From positions 8,126 to 28,822 of the forward strand of contig JAIPMN010009633.1 of assembly GCA_020650975.1 (NCBI GenBank): 20,697 nt of DNA. The letters run 5' to 3'. The translations under genes and the position numbers were made by a program. Of this stretch, positions 1 through 10,799 are shown one piece after another. Under the pieces are notes generated by a model. It did not search any database and was not told the origin of the DNA. It saw only the letters and a list, made by a program, of their open reading frames with translations. The stretch is from Apostichopus californicus. Lineage: Eukaryota; Echinodermata; Holothuroidea; Aspidochirotida; Stichopodidae. Positions within the stretch are counted from its first letter, which is position 1. Each line of letters starts with the position of its first letter.

Positions 1-16
1 CCCCCCCCCCCCCCCC
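1..16. repeat. poly-C tract at window edge
   Basis: Sixteen consecutive C, truncated by the window boundary, so the true length is unknown. It is followed by a C-rich stretch to about position 30. Homopolymer of this kind is also where assemblies often break. Confidence 0.9.
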
Positions 17-3000
17 GCAGCCCCCGCCTCCTACGCCAGTTGGGCTACCTAATTTGGTTGAAAACATAGGCCCTGTTTGGGACCATAGTGTATATAGGCT
101 TACTCGAGGTGGGACTAAATATATGGTACTTGAAGGTTTTCTGCAGCTGTTAACACAAGCTTGGGTGGGCTCCAGACATGGGCTGCGGACCGTACCGTAC
201 ATGGATGGGCTCATCATGGGTTTTGCATCGAACCCGGGACACGCGAAACCCATTTGGAGCCAATATGGGCGTGCTTGTAGAGTATGAGTCTTTTATACAA
301 GGCATGATGGTGAAAATGCGTGACCAATCTCCTATGAAACTTTAGACCACACAACAACACACTCACACATAAACAAAAAATTAGAAAAAAAAAACTGTAT
401 AGGAAAGCGATGAGATTAGACATAAATTCCCTTAGTACCAAGGACCGTTGAGAAAATAAACAGAAAACCTCAAATTCCTTTTCCGATTCTTAACATATAA
501 CCATGCATCCCGTGATCCCGAATCATTCTTAAAACCATTGATACTTCGAGAAAGGGGAACCGAAAGAAGTCCATATAAATATACAATCTACTGCAAACCG
601 CGACAATGACTTACAATTTATTGGTAACAGCTCTTTGAAAAAAAATTGAACAACACAATATCATATACAAGTGTGCACCTGAATTAAATCTCATTGCAAT
701 TGATCTTCTAGTAACTTTGAAGTGTGATGAGATTGATAATCCGAAGCTTCCAATTGTAGGCAACAATATTTCTGAATGGGAGTGGGTTAACGGAAGTTAG
801 AGGTGGAACAGCAGCACACACAAAGAAGGTCCCGTATAGGTTGCGTGGACGTCTGTATTGTCAATGAGGTTTTTCAGGGACGGCTCGTTGGTATCTATCT
901 ACTTAATGTAAGTAGACAGGATTATAGTTATTGATTGTTAAGACTATTAGATGCGGCTGTTTTTAATGATATAGCATATAGCTGTACAGCTATATAGAAA
1001 ATTGCCGATTCACTATTGTCCCTAAGTGAGACTTTACACCAATTCCTCTCCTCTTTAATTACGCCGAGCTTAATTTCCAACGTCGCCACTCTCATTCCGA
1101 AGTCTCTCTTCAAAGGCCAATGTTGATGCTATACCATTACAAGCTCTCAATTTAAGGTCAATAACATCGCCAAATGTCATATGTGAGTAACGGACAAAAT
1201 TTAAGAACGAAGTATCCTATAGTTGTTAATTGCGGTTGCTTTAAGTTTAAGGAAAAGTCGCCCAGGAAAGAACCTGGGCACGAAAACCAAACTACCAAAC
1301 GACTGATCCCCCCTTGCATCGGGACTGTGACTGTTGTTAATTGGTTGCAAGGTCACGGTTGACTGTTTCGATCGAAAGGATGGGCTATAGTAAATTGTTT
1401 CTTAACTAAAACCTGCACCAATATCTTAATATTGTATAGTAAATAATTTTTCTTTTGTTCAAATTTTGTGCAGTTTTAGGAATGTATCTGGTAATGGCAG
1501 AGCAAATGACCTTTCCCTTCAGAGATGAGTTGAAAATGTCATATTAATGCAAAGGAATTTCCGGCAGAAAGTGGTCCTCACAAAACTTACATATGCCAGG
1601 TTCAAGTTTCATTGACGGCTAACTATAGTCTGTAACGTATAAGGCTCCGCCCATGTTGTTTATTCATATCAATATATTAACTTAAACCAGATGATAACTA
1701 ACCAAAAGATTTCCCAGTCCGTAGTTTCATCATCAGTCAGTCTTTCAAATAATGATCGTATTCTTCAAAATAAGGCAATTTTTTGAGTATGAAAAATAAT
1801 GTGCGGTATTAAATCAGAAGGTACTCATGAACTCACTTCAGGGTTAGATCAATTTAGTTGATTGAATGGGATAAAGTTCATCTAACTAAATCGAACGATA
1901 GGTTTCTACCGTGCCACTTCGAACGTATACAGTATACACGTAGCTTTGAACACATCACAAAATTCCCTCTACACATGGGTTAAGCTATACGTACTGTATA
2001 TAATTTTGTTGAACAGATCGATCTCTCTAGTCATATGCTCACCTGTAAACTTGTGTTAGGCTACAATATCGGTACCCACTACTTAACCGGTTACCATTGT
2101 CACAAGAGTACACCAAGGGCAAGGTATTTTTGTTTCTGTCTTACTAATTACAACTTTTGACGGGCTTCGATGGTTAAGAAAGATATTTCACTTATATACA
2201 ATGACAGAAAACATCTGTTTGTGTCCAACCGACATTGTTAAGATTTGGGATTTACGTTAACAGATTGGTGCATCAACTATCGATCATTCATATTGTTTAC
2301 ATTAGGAACTTTCATTTTGATAATTCGCCTGAACTGTATCGAGGCATACAGAAGGCAAGTGAGGAAGCGCTAACCAAAACATTGTAGGCCCATCTAAGTT
2401 TATCCTTATCATATCAATTGGCTGAAGTTGAACTAATTCAGGTAATAATTTAAAGTGTATGCTGGTGCAGTATGCTACTAGTACTTGCTAGGGAAGTGTC
2501 TGCTGCAAGCCGGCTACAGACTAGGGTAAGTAATGACCCTAGGCTAGCTCAAGTTCGGTTGATTGTTAGAAGTCCAGACAGAATAATAACATTTAGGAAA
2601 GGACATTTTAACCATCTAGATTAGTAGATGCACTAGTATGTACACCAGACACAAATTACATTTGGCTATGCATTTACACATAGGGCCTACATGTACCTAG
2701 TTGCCCTAATTTTCACAGAAATGGTTTTATTACTGGCAGGCGATATCAATACAAGCTAAATAGTTCACTGATTCTGTATCACTTCAATAAAATCATTCTG
2801 CAATATATTTCAAATGGTAGCCTAAGTTTAGGCTATTTTATTTCCGTCACACAAGGCCAAACATTGTATGTTGAAGTTCAGATTTACTGCACATGGTGTG
2901 AAAGTTTTCCTTACATTTTTGAAAAACCCTTAATGCTAAAGATATGTTGTTACATTTTAGATATTTAACAAATTAACTCTTTCCTGTGGCTGCCTATCTT

Positions 3001-3568
3001 ACGGTTACTACATGTCTCAAATTTCAGGTGACAGTACACATACTTGTTTTAGGATGATGTGTTCCAAACTTGAACATTTGACCATCATCCTTGAAATAGA
3101 ACCATAAAAACACTGATAAAGTTCCATTTTGCACAACCTTGTAGGCCCATTACCCAATACACTTCATGAGGACTGAGTCACCAACCACCAGACCCTTATC
3201 CCTCAGAATCAAAACTGAGAATGCATGAAAGGCTAGCTGAAATATATATGGATTTAATAATTAAGCAAATAATGACTTTATTCGCAAAGCTGTCTGCAAG
3301 CTCAGAAAACTGTAGATAAAATTTTTCTAATGTGTGCAATCAAATCCCATCAATTAATGAAATGGTTGGCAACTCACTTAGTCACTTTGGGATGTCAACT
3401 TGAAGGTGGTGAGAGAGGGAGGAGGTGTTTAACATCAATATCATGTCTCCCATTTATTGAAAATATACTGTATGGTCTCCTTACCCTACCTTGTTTTGTA
3501 GCAAACAAGATTTGAAATCAAAGTGGAGCGCAGAGGTGACCAGTTATTCAACCCTGAAGATTCATGAT
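17..3568. other. non-coding region upstream of the Sec22b gene; nothing recognised
   Basis: No open frame here reads like a known protein and none is longer than about 77 codons. Two small structures are visible. A 7-bp hairpin at 1260-1279 has GCCCAGG and CCTGGGC arms around AAAGAA. A degenerate tRNA B-box-like string (on the minus strand GGGTTCGATGC) lies near 217-227. The 5' UTR and promoter of the Sec22b gene presumably lie in its right-hand part, but no TATA box or initiator stands out. Confidence 0.6.
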
Positions 3569-3610
3569 TGAAAACTTTGTGCAGTTGATAGAGAAGCAGA
3601 GGTGAACATA

Positions 3611-3685
3611 ATGGTGTTAATGACAATGATAGCAAGAGTGGCCGATGGGCTACCTCTCTCAGCATCGATGCAAGAACATGAACAG
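3611..3685 (+). CDS. SEC22B: Sec22b coding exon 1 (start of longin domain)
   Basis: Encodes residues 1-25, ending MQEHEQ, phase 0. The donor is GTTGGT, weaker than the GTAAGC and GTGAGT donors of the other introns. A pyrimidine-poor AG at 3583-3584 (TTTGTGCAG) could be a 5' UTR splice acceptor, which would put an untranslated exon further upstream. This cannot be decided from the sequence alone. Confidence 0.93.
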
Positions 3686-6600
3686 GTTGGTCATTGATGT
3701 CCTCCTAATACTGAAGGGGGGGGGCTTTGGGGGTGGGGCAGAAGCAAATGGTGTTCATTAATTTTTCACTTATTTACTTTGCATATATATCTGTTTTTTT
3801 CTTATAATGCCACAATAGATACCTTGAAACATCAAATTAAGCACTTCATTTATTGGCCAATTTGTTATGTCCAGTCTCAACTAAAATTGGTAAAATTGGT
3901 AAAGTTCATATCTGTTTTGAATTTTTGAAGATTTTTATTTGGAATAGTTCATCAGTTTCATTTTGACTGGTGTCAAGATTTGGAAAAAGTTGGCTGTTAA
4001 ATTATGTTTGGGTAATCATTAAGCAAGTACAGTTATTTGAAATTTTCACTATTGAAAATGAAGGATAAATCGTAGACCACACAATCAAACTCAAAAAATT
4101 ACTGGACATATTGTTATCATCTTGTTTAGAGCATTGCGAAGTTGTCCAATGTATATTGGGCGTATTGATGAGTAACTGCATTTGAACATGAATATTTGAG
4201 TATTGGAAGTGACTGAAACCTATTTAAAAATATTTTTGATTTTATTTCCGGTACGGTAGCAGGTATTGCTACATATTAATTACTAAAGAAGTAAATGGTC
4301 ATATAAACAATTTCTCAAAGGGTTATGCCTTTAAAGACTTATAAGTGTTGTATACTGTACTGCAGTGGTCTGCAAACTTTTAGGCCCACGACCAAGTGTG
4401 TTCTATAAATAAGTTGACTCATAGTTTGCCTTTTGACATCTCTCTCTTCTGTTGATCCAGTCCGGTACTGGTCTCCTAGATTACCAGACCCAGGCTAAAA
4501 TGCTCTTCAGGAAACTGGACAAGAACTCACCAGACAGATGCAGCATTCAGACAGGAAAATACATATTTCAGTAAGCACAGCAGCTTCTTTCTTGATGATC
4601 AATATAGATCAGATGTTTAAGCCATTGTCCACCAACCTTTCAAGTCTTTAAGTCTTGGGATATAGTTCTGTGGACCTAGATTTTCTAATTTATTCATAAG
4701 ATTCGTTTAGATGTTAACGGTTTGAACACAGGAGCAAATTTCATGATTTGGGACAAACTTCTAAACCTCATGAACGTCAGTGTTTTTGTTGTTGTTGTAA
4801 TTCTTGATGTAACTGACATGAGACACCAGTGAGTTTTGTGAGTTTTAAAATCTGAGAACTGTCCATTGCATTCTCTATACATAGTTAAAATACTTTGGGT
4901 GTACTTACTTTACTGTACTGTTGAATGTTACTGAATCCATCTATTTTAAAGAAACTTCAGACATAACATTACGGGTCCATCAGCCTTGAAAAACTGACTC
5001 TCCAGTAAATTGTTTGTGTCCTACATTGCCCAGGGCTCTTGAAATGTAACGCATAATTCTTTTTCTATTTCCAAATTTTTGAAGTGTTTGCCTAATTTTC
5101 ATCTTTCCTGTTGCATTTCTGGATGACTAATGTTATAGGTTAGGCTATTAGGTTACTGTGTTATAGGCTATTAGGTTACTGTGTAGTTCCTTAACTGGTT
5201 GAGTACTATGTCTTCTCACAAAAGACATTGTCAAAATGTAGCTTTTTGTACAAGGATAGGGCATTACTTGCAGAACAAATTCACAGATGCATCAACGGTC
5301 ATATTTATTCATGGTACTTTCTTCTTTTTTTCCCCCTCTCTCTTTTGTCTTTTCTCGTTCATACAGTTATACGATTCAGACAGGTATTTGTTATCTCATT
5401 CTATGCGAACAAACATTTTCCAAAAACATGGCCTTTGCTTACTTGCAAGAGTTACATCAAGAATTCTACTCTCAATATGGAAAGAAGGTCAGCACAGTGT
5501 CAAGACCGTACCCATTTATAGAATTTGGTGAGTATGTGTGTCTGTATATGTGTACAGTATGTCTGTATGTGGCTAGATATTAATTATCAGATGTTGTGCT
5601 TCTTAATGTCTCATGCATGAGTTGTCACAAACATTTGGTGATTATTATTGCATTTCAAAGCAGCTTTCCTAGCTGGGTTGGTTTTGGTTAATGTTTTATA
5701 ATATTTGATATTAGAATCCCATAACAATGCAATTCATCTGGCTTGACTATTTGTCAAGCTCTATTATTTCATATGATAAAAATTGAAGTTTTTATGAGAT
5801 CGTTAAATCTGCTGCATTCAGATTTAGTCTTTGCATGTGATAAACACACATAAAATATGAAACTACGTGTCGGTGACAAAATGTGACAAATTGATTAGTA
5901 TTATTATTTATGTAATATTTCTGTATTACAGAACACTAAGACCTTGTTGTTAGTGTGATTGTTACCATGCTCTGAGTAAAACTGAGATCCAAGCATAGCT
6001 GTCTGCAGGCATAAACAACTCAGGCTATTTGTTCACTAAATGTCAGTGGTTTTTGATGTTTGCGAGCAGAAAACACAATGATCATTGTTCTGCCAGTGGA
6101 CACATGTTTCTTTTGTATTAAATGCCAGTGGGAATTAGATTTTAGCAAGTTACATGTTTTATGCACTGGCATATTTTAGTCACTGGCTGAAAATTGTGAA
6201 ATTCTAGGCTTGGTCAGTACTTGTGCTAGCTTTCATGGATATGTGCTTTTACTCATACTTGTATTTACGGACATGTTGGAAATCTGGTATGGATACTAGC
6301 ACAAGGGTCACATACACATGTATACAGTACACGCATTTAAAGCCTGTACTTCTACACATAGTCATACTGAAGTTTATTTTACTTCTTGTTGGACTCATGC
6401 CTTTGTACTGGTGCTACAAGTCCTGGTGCTTGTAGTACAAGTCTTTGTACTCATACTGTAAGCCCTGGTACTCATACTGTAAGCCCTGGTACTCAGTACG
6501 ATAAGCACTGATATTCATACTATAAGCCCTGGTACTAATACCGTAAGCCCTGGTACTCATACTGTAAGCCCTGGTACTCATACTGTATTACTGTAAGCCA

Positions 6601-7708
6601 TGGTACTCATACTGTAAGCCCTGGTACTCATACTATAAGCCCTGGCACTCAGTAGTATAAGCCCTGGTACTCATCAATATAAGCCCTGTTACTGGTTGTT
6701 CAATTCTGGTACTTGTACTATCACAAGTCTGGACAATGGAAATATGAAACCAGTTTGTTTTTCTTCCACAGACACCTTTATGCAGAAGTTAAAACGGACA
6801 TACAACGACAAACGTGGCAGTAGCAATCTAACAAATATCAACAGTGAACTACAAGGAGTACAGAGAATAATGGTTCAGAATATCGATGATGTCATGCAGA
6901 GAGGAGTCGCATTATCAGGTGAGTGATCATATGACAGGTCATGTGACACATGCCAACTGTTAAGCAGATCAAAGAATATTCCTTGTGATTGAAGTTTTGT
7001 GTTCTTGGCTCCAATATAGGTGAGAGAGATTATCCGTAATTTGAAATCCCGACATGAGTACATTTATTTGTAACCCATACAGTCATTTACCTGAAAGATT
7101 TGTTTTCTTACATCTAGGGTAAACCAGCCGCTGATAAAATGACATCAAAATATACTGTGTGTGTGGAGATAGTAATTTATTGGGTTTGAAATGTTAAGTA
7201 CACAATTATTCAGATGCAGAAAAGAGATATTTGAACTGGATCATATTAACAACGGCATTGTCAAATAACAAAAAAAGAAAACCACTAAAACATATAGGTT
7301 CAGCGAGGAGTTGCTGTCGGAGGCTGTAGGGAAAGATATGTTGCATTATACTATAACACAATGTAAGTAATCCTTGATATGCTCATTAAATTGACATCAT
7401 AAGGTACTCAACGCAGCTGTTGTCATTAGGAAAAGAATACAAGTGGCTGCTATTCAGGCGAGGTCATGATCTTTACTAAGTTTTTCCAAATTTGTATACA
7501 GATCATCTTCCTATATCACATGAACAACCCTACCCATATTTTACCTATTGCAGAGCTGGACAACAAAGCACAGAATTTATCAACTCTTTCCAAGAAATAC
7601 TCGCACGATGCCAAATATCTCAACCTGAGGTCACGGAATGCCAAGATTGCAGCCGTCGTGACCGTTATAGTACTTTTCTTGATCTTCTTGAGATACTGGG
7701 TCTTCTGA
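3611..7708 (+). CDS. SEC22B: Sec22b-type vesicle-trafficking R-SNARE (complete, 5 coding exons)
   Basis: Joined exons 3611-3685, 4461-4570, 5367-5527, 6772-6918 and 7554-7708 give 648 nt, that is 215 aa plus TGA, with every intron GT-AG and the frame kept. The protein opens [20 protein letters not shown], closely matching the Sec22b N-terminus. Residues 1 to about 125 form the longin domain. Residues about 134-194 form the SNARE coiled coil with R159 (in MQRGVALS) at the ionic zero layer, which makes it an R-SNARE. Residues 196-215 are a C-terminal membrane anchor ending RYWVF. Sec22b is an ER/ERGIC/Golgi SNARE that pairs with syntaxin-5- or syntaxin-18-type Q-SNAREs in COPII/COPI traffic and also acts at ER-plasma membrane contacts (established for vertebrates and yeast). 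The start is supported by an in-frame TGA at 3569-3571, 14 codons upstream. No residue essential to the fold appears missing. An alternative such as Sec22a/c is unlikely given length and sequence. Confidence 0.97.
4461..4570 (+). CDS. SEC22B: Sec22b coding exon 2 (longin domain)
   Basis: Acceptor GATCCAG, donor CA|GTAAGC. It encodes residues 26-61 plus two bases of H62. It contains [20 protein letters not shown], aligning with the [20 protein letters not shown] stretch of the vertebrate protein. It is easily missed because it is only 110 nt and has no start codon at its 5' end. Confidence 0.95.
5367..5527 (+). CDS. SEC22B: Sec22b coding exon 3 (longin domain end)
   Basis: Acceptor TACAG after a long pyrimidine tract, donor G|GTGAGT, ends in phase 1. 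It encodes H62 to the first base of D116, including [18 protein letters not shown] and [15 protein letters not shown]. All three blocks are highly conserved in Sec22b. Confidence 0.97.
6441..6694. repeat. 21-bp minisatellite in Sec22b intron 4
   Basis: About 12 imperfect head-to-tail copies of a 21-bp unit close to TAAGCCCTGGTACTCATACTG, with substitutions and a few indels (for example ACTCAGTACGATAAGC, ACTAATACCG). It starts with diverged copies from about 6400 and ends about 80 bp before the exon 4 acceptor. It lies wholly within the intron. Confidence 0.93.
6772..6918 (+). CDS. SEC22B: Sec22b coding exon 4 (first half of SNARE motif)
   Basis: Acceptor TTCTTCCACAG, donor G|GTGAGT, phase 1 at both ends. 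It encodes residues 117-164, including the linker, [20 protein letters not shown] and the zero-layer R159. The phase-1 ends make it a symmetrical exon: skipping it would keep the frame but remove half of the SNARE helix. Confidence 0.97.
7554..7708 (+). CDS. SEC22B: Sec22b coding exon 5 (SNARE motif end and membrane anchor)
   Basis: Acceptor CTATTGCAG. It encodes E165 to F215 and the TGA stop: [15 protein letters not shown] of the SNARE helix, then a basic/polar hinge (LNLRSRNAK) and about 20 hydrophobic residues forming the tail anchor. The predicted lumenal tail after the anchor is minimal. Confidence 0.97.
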
Positions 7709-8224
7709 TGGGTTTGGGATCTTTCCACGTCTGTCCGAGAAGAGGACTCCTTTTTTTTCACTCATTTAAGATGACAGACGGACAATTCATTTTGTGTGGT
7801 GGAAATGTTATATGTATAAACCACGTCTGTGAAGAAGCATCTATCTACTAAACATGAAACCCACTCAGACTACAAAATATATCTACTGTTTCTGAATTGA
7901 GTGTTTCCTCCTTGCAATAGTGACATCTCCTGAAAGTGAAATGAGGTTGCTTTCTCATCACTGATTAATACTCCTCTTTGTCAGCTTTGATGAGTGATTA
8001 AATTCATTGGTTTATATTGTTAAATCTAAAGTACAGGTCATATATGATGGAGTCATCAAATTGTTAACTTTTTGAAGGCTAATCATAATTTATAAGTTTA
8101 GCAACAGTAATAGTGCATAACAGGTCTCAAATTGCTGAGGTTTGTGGACATGAACAAGAGAGGTTGACTAACAGAAAAAAAAGAAGTTTTCTACTAAATC
8201 GTGAGTGAAATCTACTGTAAGTGA

Positions 8225-8665
8225 GTGATGCCTTATAGCACCAAAGGCAGTAGATACAGGACTCCTATACTCTGTGCAATCAATGAACTTAATACAAAAT
8301 GCACAACGGTGGCCGAATACTGTATTTGGTTAGCAAATGCTTTGCAGAACTTGGAAACGGCGATGGTGTCCAATTCTGTATTGAGGTACAGATGGATAAT
8401 CCAAGAATCGGAACAGAAATTCATGAATGTTCATGTTAGATTCCACCTCAGAGCTAGAGAATTAGCGTTTCTGACAATAGCCGAATATTATCAGAGTATC
8501 CCTATTAATTGTAAGCTAAGTAAGTGGTTTCTTTTGTGTTGTGCAGGAAAAAAAATATCTTTGTGGCTTTCTAACATTTTCATCTTAGCAATCTGTCTCA
8601 ATTCTAATTCATTTATCAACAGCCTTTGTCTATATAGCATTACTCTGGGTTGTAGTAATTCTTAA
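8225..8665 (+). other. 146-codon open frame of unknown significance downstream of Sec22b
   Basis: Opens with ATG ATG and runs 146 codons to TAA without splicing. The product is not recognised. The first two thirds are mixed and polar, containing TTVAEYCIWLANALQNLETA. The C-terminal third is hydrophobic and Ser/Leu/Asn-rich. It lies about 500 bp after the Sec22b stop on the same strand, so it is probably within or just after the 3' UTR. It could be a chance open frame, a remnant of an old insertion, or a small lineage-specific gene. Nothing in the sequence favours real coding over chance except its length in AT-rich DNA. Confidence 0.2.
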
Positions 8666-9094
8666 TTGAACTTTGACCTTACAACTCTCTAGTCATTGCA
8701 ACAGTTTAATGTGTCATAGTTTAAGATTTGTCAGTGCTTAGGATACCAGAAGCAGAGTTCTTGTAAATATCTCAGTAAACAGAAAAATAGTTACCTTATT
8801 TTTAGAAATGATCCCTTTCTTCCAGAGAAGCCTCAAATAGTCATTTATCATTATAAAAACTTCTGAGTATTGAAGCAAAATATTATAACTTTGTTAACAC
8901 AATTATTTGAGCTAGTATGGAAGCAAAGCATAGTGTCTCTCTCTTTGTTCTTCATGTGGAACAACAAATGACTCATGAGATATTCATGGGAGGAATAACA
9001 TAAATAACTGTTTAACTGCAAAATGTATCAAAAGTGTAATTATTTATTTAAACAGTCGACCATGAACATGTGTATCCTTGGGTTTAGGAGGAGT

Positions 9095-9116
9095 GGGGGG
9101 GGGGGGGGGGAGGGGG
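9095..9116 (+). repeat. G16 tract followed by A and G5
   Basis: Sixteen uninterrupted G (9095-9110), then A and GGGGG, inside a purine-rich block extending to about 9195. It can form a G-quadruplex on the plus strand and is prone to length error in sequencing. Confidence 0.9.
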
Positions 9117-10085
9117 TTAGAGGAGGGGAAGCCAGTGGAAGAAGAAGGAAGGAAACCCTAGGGGAGGGTTAATATTTCAAGTGGAGGTGGGGGAAGTGAT
9201 GAAATGGTCTTGAAAGCTTCCTTTCATCCCCAGCAAATCTACCAATTAGATATGATCCTGAATCATATCAAACTGTGTTTGCTTGTCTGTACAACAAGGA
9301 TGTCCAATGTGCATTACTTTATCAATATTTCACACTAAAATCCTGTAGTAATCTAGGTCATTAGCTTGACATATTAAACTTCATTTCAAACAGTGACTAA
9401 AAAGTCAAATGTTTGGAAGATGTTCCAAAATGTTGCTATTTTTTTTTATGATTTGTCCTCTTTGAGGAAAAGATTCTAGTGTGTGCTAGGCAACTAAACT
9501 ATATATTTTTCTTCAACCCTTTGACCATGGCTTCAGTGATGTTGATGTGATATTTACCTTATACAGAAAAGTGATATTCATATTTTTTCCCAGGAAATCA
9601 TGATATTGGTGTTAGCCCCTCCCCACTCTCCCCACTCTCCCCATGTTGACAATAAGGGTTAGCACCTACACTGTATTTCCAAAGGAAGGCATTTTGAGGG
9701 TCTCTTAGTGTTTTTGTGGTCCTTTGTTTTCAAATGCCCAAAGTTACAACACCTCATCCAGGAACAAGTATTTTGACCAAGATTAAACTTCCAATGTAAA
9801 CACCTTGAAGGTCGCTGGAAGCCTTATTATTCATCACTAAGTACAAACATGACGCTTTGCATGAAGTACAGGCTAAATGAAACTACTGAATCTGTGAGTC
9901 ATGAATGAAATTTATGTTTTTAGCCTAAAGTTGTAAACAGTCACCACTTTGTCGAGGTTCAGGCTGTCTCTACAGATGGCAAGGCAAAATGGGTTAATTT
10001 GAAATTATTCAGGGCCCTTTTTTGTCAAATTTCACAAATTTTCCAGGGATGGTACATAACTGCTGGGGATTTTCCTAGGAAACTT

Positions 10086-10560
10086 GTAATCTGGTGACTG
10101 TCCCCGGAAGTCAGGGATGTCTGGTCACCTTATTACAGTATATAGCAGTATATCGCTGGTGTACTGTACAGTAGTTATACTGTGCGATAGTACATTTGTA
10201 ATCTGGGGACTGTACCCGGAAATGGGGGATGTCTGGTCACCTTATTACAGTATATAGCAGTATACCGCTGGTGTACTGTAGGTTTACTGTGCGATAGTAC
10301 ATTAGTAATCTGGGGACTGTCCCCTGAGATCAGGAATGTCCCCTGAGATCGGGGATGTCTGGTCACCTTATTACAGTATAGAGCAGTATACCGCTGGTGT
10401 ATTGTAGGTATCCTGTGCGATAGTACGTTAGTAATCTGGGGACTGTCCCCTGAAATCAGGGATGTCCCCTGAGATCGGGGATGTCTGGTCACCTTATTAC
10501 AGTATATAGCAGTATACCGCTGGTGTATTGTAGGTATCCTGTGTGATAGTACATTAGTAC
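10086..10560. repeat. four-copy tandem repeat, 107-129 bp unit
   Basis: Copies begin at about 10086, 10198, 10305 and 10431, each opening GTAATCTGG(G/T)GACTGT. Each has a shared body running through TCTGGTCACCTTATTACAGT and CGCTGGTGTA(C/T)TGTA to GATAGTAC. Copies 3 and 4 are longer because a 19-20 bp CCCCTGAGATC-GG-ATGT segment is duplicated inside them. GGGGACTGTCCCC in copies 3 and 4 is a near-perfect inverted repeat. Reverse-strand open frames in the array are repeat artefacts. Confidence 0.93.
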
Positions 10561-10747
10561 TTGTTTATTATGTCTACCATTTAGAAACGGTGGGCAACAG
10601 TATCATTTTGGATGAGACACCTGCAACTTTTAGAACATTTCGTCGTTTGGTGAACCAAAGCTTTTAAACCAGTACATCAAATGGTTCCTTGAGGCTAATG
10701 AATGTTAACATATCAAATCTGACCACCTTTTTTATGTTAGCCAATAT

Positions 10748-10799
10748 TAAATTAATGTTTAATATTATGTCATATGACATAATATTAAACATTAATTTA
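10748..10799. repeat. perfect 52-bp palindrome
   Basis: Two 26-bp arms, exact reverse complements of each other, meet at CATATG (10771-10776) with no spacer. The arms are AT-rich (TAAATTAATGTTTAATATTA then TGTCAT). The symmetry stops abruptly on both sides. It could extrude as a cruciform or be a palindromic mobile-element remnant; no flanking target duplication is clear. Confidence 0.95.

Larger units (their letters stand above)
7709..10085. other. Sec22b 3' UTR and downstream intergenic sequence
   Basis: No canonical AATAAA was noticed on the plus strand in the first ~2 kb after the stop. A variant ATTAAA occurs near 7997 and another near 9374, so the transcript end is undetermined. An unassigned open frame (8225-8665) and a G16 tract (9095-9110) fall here. 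The rest is AT-rich and featureless. Confidence 0.5.

Noticed and set aside
54..287. 77-codon frame at the left edge as the end of an upstream gene
   Set aside because: No recognisable domain, no splice-site support, and it includes a tRNA-box-like segment, suggesting repeat-derived sequence.
5199..5531. 110-codon plus-strand frame overlapping Sec22b exon 3
   Set aside because: It reads exon 3 in the wrong frame and extends into intron; the 5287-5583 frame carries the conserved Sec22b residues.
10175..10492. 105-codon minus-strand frame with a repeated peptide
   Set aside because: It lies wholly within the four-copy tandem repeat and the peptide repeat only mirrors the DNA repeat.
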